A stretch of 12,085 nucleotides of DNA, taken from positions 1 to 12,085 of the forward strand of contig LKUE01000290.1 of assembly GCA_001412365.1 (NCBI GenBank), given 5' to 3'. Shown piece after piece: positions 6,962 to 12,085 of this stretch (positions within the stretch are counted from its first letter, which is position 1; each line of letters begins with the position of its first letter). Position numbers and translations under genes: made by a program. The notes beneath the pieces were generated by a model. It made no database searches, was not told the origin of the DNA, and saw nothing but the letters and a program-made list of their open reading frames with translations. The stretch is from Desulfuromonas sp. SDB. GTDB lineage: Bacteria; SDB-A.

Positions 6962-7993
6962 ATGAAACAATATTTACTGATTGCCATTTCATCTATACTG
7001 ATGACCATATCCTGGTACCACTTTTTTCTATATTTCTATGTGAAAACTGAATCCAAAAGAGATTTATATTTTGCCATTTCTACTTTTGGAGGAAGTTTGT
7101 TTGCCCTGTTTGCTTTTTTAATGTCAGGAAGATCGCCTGAATCAATATTATGGCTACACCGATTAAGAATGCTGGGATTAATGATATGTATTTCCGCCTG
7201 GGCTTACTGTATGTATGATATTTATTTTCAAAAAAGCATGGTTCCCCGCATTTATTTTATTTTTACCCTTTTTATAGCAGTTCTTCTGCCTACAAAATGG
7301 TTTCTCAGCCTTCCCGTGGTCCACTATCACATTTTGTGGGGAAACATGGAATTTAATTATTTCTACGCCACTACCAATATAGCCTACTCAATTTACGCCC
7401 TTTCTGTATTAATTTTCTTTATTTATTCTTTCTTTAGAGTTGCCCTATGCAATCGCCCCCCTGTAGCAAAAATATACGGTCTGATGGCTTTCCTTCCGGG
7501 AGTTGTGGGAGGAATTAACGATTTTGCAGTAACCCATGGATTGATTAAGAACATCATGATAAGTGAATACCTGGTTTTTGGATTCCTCATGTCAATATTT
7601 ATTCTATTTTTAAAAAAAGAAAAGGAAGATTATTTAACCTTAAAACGTTTAAACTTTCAGCTTGAAGATGAAGTAAATCAGAGGACTGCGGATTTAACTA
7701 ATTTAAATCTGCAGCTAACCAGGGAAAACATCCAACGGAAACAAGCGGAGAAAGAAAAACAAAACGTAATTGAAGATTTAAGCAGTGCTCTGGAAAAAGT
7801 AAGAACTTTAAGCGGTTTGTTGCCTATATGCGCCAGGTGTAAGAAAATTAGAGATGATAAAGGTTATTGGAACCAAATTGAAGCCTATATTAAAGAACAT
7901 TCTGATGTAGATTTTACCCATAGTATATGCCCGGATTGCGCCAGAGAACTTTATGGCGACAGCAATTCAACTGAACAAAAAAATAGCAACTGA
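6962..7993 (+). CDS. Seven-helix membrane sensor-like protein ending in a coiled coil and CxxC...CPxC module
   Basis: A 343-residue protein. About seven hydrophobic helices occupy residues 1-217 (around 3-26, 35-55, 66-88, 95-112, 135-160, 169-188 and 198-217), resembling 7TM sensor input regions of histidine kinases. Residues 220-282 form a charged coiled coil (LEDEVNQRTADL typical of signalling linkers). Residues 283-330 hold a C-terminal module with SGLLPICARCKKIRDDKGYW and HSICPDC, cysteines C290/C293 and C323/C326. This module recurs at the ends of PAS, GAF and response-regulator proteins. It is probably a zinc or redox site of unknown output. No histidine-kinase, GGDEF or phosphatase domain is present. 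AGGGA (6950-6954) lies seven bases before the ATG. It follows the lipoprotein gene by 61 bases, and the two may share a transcript. Confidence 0.8.
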   Translation: MKQYLLIAISSILMTISWYHFFLYFYVKTESKRDLYFAISTFGGSLFALFAFLMSGRSPESILWLHRLRMLGLMICISAWAYCMYDIYFQKSMVPRIYFIFTLFIAVLLPTKWFLSLPVVHYHILWGNMEFNYFYATTNIAYSIYALSVLIFFIYSFFRVALCNRPPVAKIYGLMAFLPGVVGGINDFAVTHGLIKNIMISEYLVFGFLMSIFILFLKKEKEDYLTLKRLNFQLEDEVNQRTADLTNLNLQLTRENIQRKQAEKEKQNVIEDLSSALEKVRTLSGLLPICARCKKIRDDKGYWNQIEAYIKEHSDVDFTHSICPDCARELYGDSNSTEQKNSN

Positions 7994-8002
7994 TAAATAT
8001 TC

Positions 8003-8149
8003 TCATCTGGTTAAACTAACTTTTGCAGTCTTGTAGATATTTCCTGTTTTTAATATGACAAAATAAATGCCAGGTCTAACCTGATCACCTGAATGATCTC
8101 TTTCATTCCAATAAAGTTGGTGAGTTCCCTCTGCCAGATGCTCATCTTG
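8003..8149 (-). pseudogene. Orphan fragment of a T9SS-type C-terminal sorting domain
   Basis: The frame ends at TGA (8003-8005 on the plus strand) and encodes about 48 residues typical of the last half of an FlgD-Ig/T9SS sorting domain: EHLAEGTHQLYWNERD, GDQVRPGIYFVILKTG, and the closing KTAKVSLTR. Upstream of about 8149 the frame turns into low-complexity AT-rich sequence (NNYTNSFIFIINF) with only a TTG at 8207-8209 and no SD. No first half of the domain and no cargo protein are seen in other frames. The neighbouring propeller gene on the same strand already ends in its own intact sorting domain at 8254. This is therefore best read as the remnant of a deleted secreted-protein gene. The fragment converges with the membrane gene, nine bases from its stop. 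Confidence 0.7.
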
Positions 8150-8253
8150 GAAAATTGTGTAGAAATTTATTATAAAAATAAAACTATTGGTATAATTATT
8201 AAACAACAAACACTCTTTGAAATCTTAATTTAGTTATTTTCTACAGAAAAAGA

Positions 8254-9885
8254 CTAGTTTATATAAACAATTCGTCCCTGCGTTTTGTTATCATTGAGTC
8301 TTAACTGATAAAAGTATACGTTGTTTTGTGCTGAATTCGGATCAAAAACAACTGAATGATTTCCCGGTTCAAGGTACTGGTCAATTAAATTGCATACTTT
8401 CCTTCCGGAAAGATCATATATATCCAAGCTGACTGATTGGGCAAAATCTAAACTGAATTTTATCTCGGTAGAAGTACAAAAAGGATTCGGATCAATGCTG
8501 ACAGTTGGCAAATAATGATTTATAGTCAGCAGTTGTTCAGCCCCCATCATGGGATTATGAATACTGTCAAAGAATATATCTCTTTCCCCTAAACGGGTAT
8601 CCGTCCATGAGATGAATGCAAAATCAGCAAATACATCTATGCCAATGTATTCTCCCATCCATTCCTGTCCCGGCAATAAGGGGAAGATTAAATCGCTAAC
8701 CGGCAGGTTCGGCTGAAAAGTCTGACCATGATCGGTACTGGTAGCCATAAAAATTTCAAAATCATTGTCATTGACATCTCCCCGGCGGTCCAACCATATA
8801 ATATCAATTAAACCATTATGTTTGACGTCCATCCAAGGTTGGAATTGATCATTAGGCGAACCATCATCATTGACTACCACAGGACCATTCCAGGTTACTG
8901 CTCCGTCATGGGAATACCAAAACCAGATATCCCCGTCATCAGGGCCACCCGGTCCATCAGGATCAGCTGCTACTGCTGCATAAACAAAATTTGAATTATT
9001 TGGATCTACTGCCAGAGTGGGATAACTCCTCACATAAAATCCAGGGAAAGCAGGATTGGGAAATCTCTGCACGGAGATGAAAGAATCAATTAACACATCG
9101 GTTCCCCAGGTAATACCTCCATCCAAAGAAACATCAATGAATAAATACCCGGTAGTATGTCCATTGAGTCCAAAATCTCCCCACAGCACAAAAACCTCTC
9201 CACTCTGACCAGTTTTAGGAACCTGTCCAACGCATTGGCTAACAGAAGGAGGTAAATCGCTAATTCTCTGAGGAGTGCTGAAACTAACTCCCATATTATT
9301 GGAGAAAGAAAAGAATACATCAGAATTAGTCTGATTGACATTATCTCTTTGCCAGGCAATGTAAACATTTCCAGCAAATGGACTGGTTGGGCTGTTATCC
9401 ACAGTTAGATAACACTTGTCGGTAAAAGGTCCGGGATTGGCAGGTGAATTCATAAACATATCCACCGGAGATGGAAATGACCAGGTAATTCCTCCATCGG
9501 TGGATCGGCTTACAAATATTCCATTGGTATCAGTAAAGAATCCTTTATAGGAAATAAACCCAACATAGAAATTACCCATGAGATCACTTTCCACCGAGGG
9601 ATCTGCTTCCACTCCCCAAACTTGAGTGATCTGGGTATCCGCCCAGGTCATCCCTTCATCAAAACTGTAGCTGATTCCTAATCCATTGACCGAACCAAAT
9701 GCGCCGCTGGGATCTTCATTATAGGCAATTACAATGTTTAAAGGAACTCCCTTGTTGTAAGCTATGCTGGTTTCGTTCTGAAGCAGCGGACCGGGATCTT
9801 GATTTACTTTGACATCAACTCCGGCAAATAAGCAAGCGAGGCAATAAATTGATAAAACCCCACATAATAACAATTTTAAATTCAT
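8254..9885 (-). CDS. Secreted six-Asp-box beta-propeller (sialidase-fold) with T9SS-type C-terminal domain
   Basis: A 543-residue exported protein. Residues 1-21 are a signal peptide (LLLCGVLSIYCLACLFA). Six Asp-box-like motifs (SxDxGxTW and variants) lie at 74-81, 128-135, 195-202, 253-260, 325-332 and 383-390, consistent with a six-bladed BNR/sialidase-fold propeller. The segment WLDRRGDVNDNDFEIF ... GEYIGIDVFADFAFISWTDT is typical of bacterial proteins loosely named exo-alpha-sialidase. I see no FRIP motif and cannot assign the arginine triad, so glycosidase activity is unproven. Residues 462-543 (DPNPF, LDIYDLSGRKVCNLID, PGNHSVVFDP) form the sorting domain for outer-membrane export. The SD is AAAGGGGGGG (9890-9899 on the plus strand), four bases from the ATG. 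It is divergent from the gene at 10038. Confidence 0.85.
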   Translation of the reverse strand: MNLKLLLCGVLSIYCLACLFAGVDVKVNQDPGPLLQNETSIAYNKGVPLNIVIAYNEDPSGAFGSVNGLGISYSFDEGMTWADTQITQVWGVEADPSVESDLMGNFYVGFISYKGFFTDTNGIFVSRSTDGGITWSFPSPVDMFMNSPANPGPFTDKCYLTVDNSPTSPFAGNVYIAWQRDNVNQTNSDVFFSFSNNMGVSFSTPQRISDLPPSVSQCVGQVPKTGQSGEVFVLWGDFGLNGHTTGYLFIDVSLDGGITWGTDVLIDSFISVQRFPNPAFPGFYVRSYPTLAVDPNNSNFVYAAVAADPDGPGGPDDGDIWFWYSHDGAVTWNGPVVVNDDGSPNDQFQPWMDVKHNGLIDIIWLDRRGDVNDNDFEIFMATSTDHGQTFQPNLPVSDLIFPLLPGQEWMGEYIGIDVFADFAFISWTDTRLGERDIFFDSIHNPMMGAEQLLTINHYLPTVSIDPNPFCTSTEIKFSLDFAQSVSLDIYDLSGRKVCNLIDQYLEPGNHSVVFDPNSAQNNVYFYQLRLNDNKTQGRIVYIN

Positions 9886-9902
9886 GTTACCCCCCCTTTA
9901 AT

Positions 9903-9927
9903 ATTTTATACCAATTATTTTATACCA
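9903..9927 (-). promoter_or_regulatory. Two tandem extended -10-like boxes before the propeller gene
   Basis: The 11-mer ATTTTATACCA occurs at 9903-9913 and again at 9917-9927, a 14-base period. Read on the minus strand each copy is TGGTATAAAAT, matching an extended -10 (TGnTATAaT). Starts from them would give very short leaders just covering the Shine-Dalgarno. No matching -35 (TTGACA-like) is seen at 17 bases from either copy. Either copy could be the promoter, or the repeat could be a binding site. Confidence 0.4.
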
Positions 9928-9972
9928 TTTAATCTTAAAGAGGTAGTTTAATATCAAAATGGAATTATTGAT

Positions 9973-10001
9973 TTGAGAATTGCTGACAAATACGTTATTA
10001 T
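9973..10001 (+). promoter_or_regulatory. Sigma70-like promoter TTGAGA-N17-TATTAT
   Basis: TTGAGA (9973-9978) and TATTAT (9996-10001) are separated by exactly 17 bases. Transcription would start near 10008, about 30 bases before the TTG start codon at 10038. AAGGGA (10026-10031) serves as the ribosome-binding site. Confidence 0.55.
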
Positions 10002-10037
10002 CAAGCCTAACCGGCAAAATAAATCAAGGGATTGTAA

Positions 10038-11483
10038 TTGAAAATTTATCGGTATATAACCAAATACTTTACCGCCACTTTTGACAGCCATGAACTGCTG
10101 GATAGAATCAATAATGATTTTCCAGAGTTAAATTCCGGTTTATTTAAATTCAATGAAAAAGAAATAGGTATTAACATAGAAAATTTTGCCCGTGGAAAGA
10201 TTATTTTCAAACAAAATCAGGAAAGTAATTTAAGTATTAATGCATATATCTATAATTTTGGAATTGCGGTTTTTGAGTTTATCTTTTACACCGATAATTT
10301 TCATCCCCAATTCAATACATCCCAGATTTTAGAGGATAAGATTAATTTACTGATCGATGAAAAATTAGTTGAAGATCCTCTAATAATATACACCCATAAA
10401 TTTTTTATAAAAATTTTTCAATTACCTAAAATTGTTCCAAAATTAACAGAATTCAGTATCCTGGATGAGAATACTTCTGAAAAATTACACCAAATGATAT
10501 ATAAATTATCCTCTCTGAATACATTTTATTTAAAAAATGAAATAACTCTTGACGTCACTAATGAAATACAAAAACAAATAGTCATCATAGATGATAATTT
10601 CAAAGAATTTATTGAAATGAAAAAAAAGATTCACAAAATCCAATCAGATAATATTATTGAACAGGATAATATTTATTACTGTTCTGAACCAGTGGATTTG
10701 TTTATGGATGATTTTAAAATTTTAATGGCAAGTGATTTAATTCTTAAAGGATACCGTTCCCACTTGATGAATTGGATTAGAGTAATCAAAGAACAAATTA
10801 AATCAGTTAAGCATAATCTTAATCAAACCAATAAGATATACTGGGAAAGATTAAAAAATACTTTTGAAACATGGGATCTGAATTATCTTGAATTTTACTC
10901 TTCAGTAATAGTTAGTTTAGACTTCATTCAGAATTACCAGTATGAAAGTTTCTGCGATGAATATACCAAAACAATAAAGAACGATTTGAATAATAAAATA
11001 ACTGCAGTGCTTAGAAATACGGATGATATCAAGTACGGCTTGGCAAATCTAAGTACCCCCTGTCATGCTCATGATGAACAAATACTGCAAAAGGAAACTG
11101 AAAAAGGCAACGAACGAATAATGCTGTTATCTTTTTTAGCTATGGCTATTCCTCTTTTAGGAGCAATATTAGCACCAGGTATTTCCACTATAACTAAAAT
11201 TATCGCCGCAGTAATACTGTTCAGTTTTCCGTTGATATATATAAATTTCAGAAAAATACAGATGAAAAAATCCCAGAAAAATGAAATCTGCAACTATTTA
11301 AATAATCTTAAAACTAATTATTTAGAACAGGAAAGATATTTAGATAATTTAAAAAATAAAATTGTCTCCAACAAAAAAATCAGTGAGAAAACCAAGCAGG
11401 AATCCCTTCTTTATCTTAAGTTAAATTTAAAATCAATACAGAAAAATATATCCGATATCGATCAGCAAATCGAAAATTTATAA
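10038..11483 (+). CDS. Unrecognised membrane protein with two C-terminal helices and coiled-coil tail (TTG start)
   Basis: A 481-residue protein of unknown family. It starts at TTG 10038, six bases after AAGGGA (10026-10031) and immediately after an in-frame TAA (10035-10037), so no longer start exists. Residues 1-165 look alpha/beta, with strands such as KIIFKQN and GIAVFEFIFYT. Residues 165-335 are mostly charged helix. Two membrane helices follow at about 361-380 (IMLLSFLAMAIPLLGAILAP) and 385-403, with a short loop between. The tail, about 410-481, is a lysine-, asparagine- and leucine-rich coiled coil. A C342-H343-A-H345 cluster sits just before the first helix. The layout recalls CorA-like or RMD1-like proteins in having two late helices, but no GMN motif is present and the long tail does not fit. 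I assign no function. Confidence 0.8.
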   Translation: MKIYRYITKYFTATFDSHELLDRINNDFPELNSGLFKFNEKEIGINIENFARGKIIFKQNQESNLSINAYIYNFGIAVFEFIFYTDNFHPQFNTSQILEDKINLLIDEKLVEDPLIIYTHKFFIKIFQLPKIVPKLTEFSILDENTSEKLHQMIYKLSSLNTFYLKNEITLDVTNEIQKQIVIIDDNFKEFIEMKKKIHKIQSDNIIEQDNIYYCSEPVDLFMDDFKILMASDLILKGYRSHLMNWIRVIKEQIKSVKHNLNQTNKIYWERLKNTFETWDLNYLEFYSSVIVSLDFIQNYQYESFCDEYTKTIKNDLNNKITAVLRNTDDIKYGLANLSTPCHAHDEQILQKETEKGNERIMLLSFLAMAIPLLGAILAPGISTITKIIAAVILFSFPLIYINFRKIQMKKSQKNEICNYLNNLKTNYLEQERYLDNLKNKIVSNKKISEKTKQESLLYLKLNLKSIQKNISDIDQQIENL

Positions 11484-11512
11484 TCACCACTTGGTTTCAC
11501 CGACATATATTT

Positions 11513-12085
11513 CTATTTTATGAAAATGATATTTTTAGATATGCTGTAATTTCCAGCTTCCAATTTTACAATGTAAAATCCGGTTGATACTGAAGAATTA
11601 TTCATATCTCTTCCATCCCATGAAAAATGATAGTCACCTGCAATCAGATTTTCAGCCAGGGTAATTAATTTTCTTCCGGTTAAATCAAAAATATTGATGT
11701 TTCCAGTATGATTTTCCGGAATCTCTGCTGAAATTAGCGCTTCTGTAGAAAAAACCGGATTTACCTGCAAATCAAACTGGATATCAGGTTGTAATAAAAG
11801 TTCCTCTTCCACCCCCACCAAAAACCAATTAAGTATCCTGCCCATAATTGTATCCGGAGAAGCAAATATAGAACTTTCAAAAATGGATTCAAAACCAAAT
11901 CCAAAGAATATCAACTGATAATTTCCTTCATAACCAACTGCTGCCCCTGAAGAGGTATTTAAGTATTCAAATATCAATGCCCCCCCGCTTTCAGCAGTTA
12001 ATATATCTCTTGAGTTTTGATTGCTGGGCTGTCCCCCCGATGTCCGGATCATCAGTCCCTCGAAAATACTTCCAGTTAAACCCTC
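11513..12085 (-). CDS. C-terminal part of a secreted protein with GATase1-like region and T9SS-type sorting domain (5' end outside window)
   Basis: The frame stays open to the window edge (visible upstream residues EGLTGSIFEGLM), so the ATG at 12050-12052 is internal and the gene is partial, about 190 residues visible. The segment GAAVGYEGNYQLIFFGFGFE ... DTIMGRILNWF matches the end of the Rossmann/GATase1-like domain often found near the C-terminus of large FCB surface proteins and peptidases ('GY-V-FGFPFEAI...R..IM..VL.WF'). A spacer follows (EEELLLQPDIQFDLQVNP). Then comes a full sorting domain: INIFDLTGRKLITLAE, AGDYHFSWDGRDMN, TGFYIVKLEAGNYS, and closing NIIFIK. It converges with the gene at 10038-11483, with 29 bases between and no hairpin terminator. 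The enzymatic part, if any, lies beyond the window. Confidence 0.8.
   Translation of the reverse strand, partial: EGLTGSIFEGLMIRTSGGQPSNQNSRDILTAESGGALIFEYLNTSSGAAVGYEGNYQLIFFGFGFESIFESSIFASPDTIMGRILNWFLVGVEEELLLQPDIQFDLQVNPVFSTEALISAEIPENHTGNINIFDLTGRKLITLAENLIAGDYHFSWDGRDMNNSSVSTGFYIVKLEAGNYSISKNIIFIK

Noticed and set aside
6962-7993. Histidine kinase
   Set aside because: The 7TM plus coiled coil suggested one, but there is no H-box, N, G1 or G2 motif; the protein ends in the cysteine module.
9090-9377. Second minus-strand frame inside the propeller gene, and the minus frame at 11069-11293 inside the membrane-protein gene
   Set aside because: Both overlap clear coding sequence and show no SD or family features.
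8254-9885. True sialidase
   Set aside because: The Asp-boxes give the fold only. No FRIP motif or identifiable arginine triad was found, so I keep to a sialidase-fold propeller.
1-12085. tRNA, rRNA, CRISPR array, insertion sequence, riboswitch
   Set aside because: No cloverleaf, regular spaced repeats, transposase motifs or conserved leader structure was seen on either strand by eye.

Overview
The window is AT-rich bacterial chromosome. It encodes three secreted proteins that end in an FlgD-Ig-like, type IX secretion (T9SS / Por) style C-terminal domain, plus an orphan fragment of a fourth such domain. This repertoire points to the Fibrobacteres-Chlorobi-Bacteroidetes (FCB) superphylum. Strong purine-rich Shine-Dalgarno sequences and sigma70-like promoter boxes (TATAAT; TTGAGA-N17-TATTAT) argue against Bacteroidota proper and for a low-GC lineage such as Cloacimonadota or a related candidate phylum. 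The phylum guess is inference. No tRNA, rRNA, CRISPR array, transposase or phage gene was seen.

Left part (1-4587). The 3' end of an unrecognised gene (1-170) and a 185-base gap precede a 1316-residue multidomain signalling protein (356-4306). This protein has tandem class III cyclase domains, a P-loop ATPase module and a long TPR tail, the same architecture as animal soluble adenylyl cyclase. The residues expected for its single composite active site are all present, while the positions that bind bicarbonate in the human enzyme appear changed. A 94-residue zinc-ribbon plus beta-helix miniprotein (4303-4587, minus) converges on it with overlapping stop codons.

Middle part (4588-8253). A palindrome-rich divergent promoter region leads into three plus-strand genes. 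They are a secreted right-handed beta-helix protein with a polysaccharide-lyase-9-like residue pattern (4731-6347), a small probable lipoprotein with an NTF2/DUF4878-like body whose best start is the rare codon ATT (6415-6900), and a seven-helix membrane protein ending in a coiled coil and a CxxC...CPxC module (6962-7993). Facing them on the minus strand is a broken T9SS C-terminal domain (8003-8149).

Right part (8254-12085). A secreted six-Asp-box beta-propeller with its own T9SS domain (8254-9885, minus) is divergent from an unrecognised membrane/coiled-coil protein (10038-11483, plus). The window ends in the 3' part of another T9SS cargo gene (11513 to edge, minus).

The theme is export to the cell surface (probable polysaccharide or glycan-handling proteins) interspersed with signalling proteins. 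Gene order suggests mostly single-gene or very short transcription units. I see no clear multi-gene defence or biosynthetic system. The most interesting elements are the bacterial soluble-adenylyl-cyclase look-alike, the ATT start, the CxxC signalling module and the unrecognised 481-residue membrane protein.
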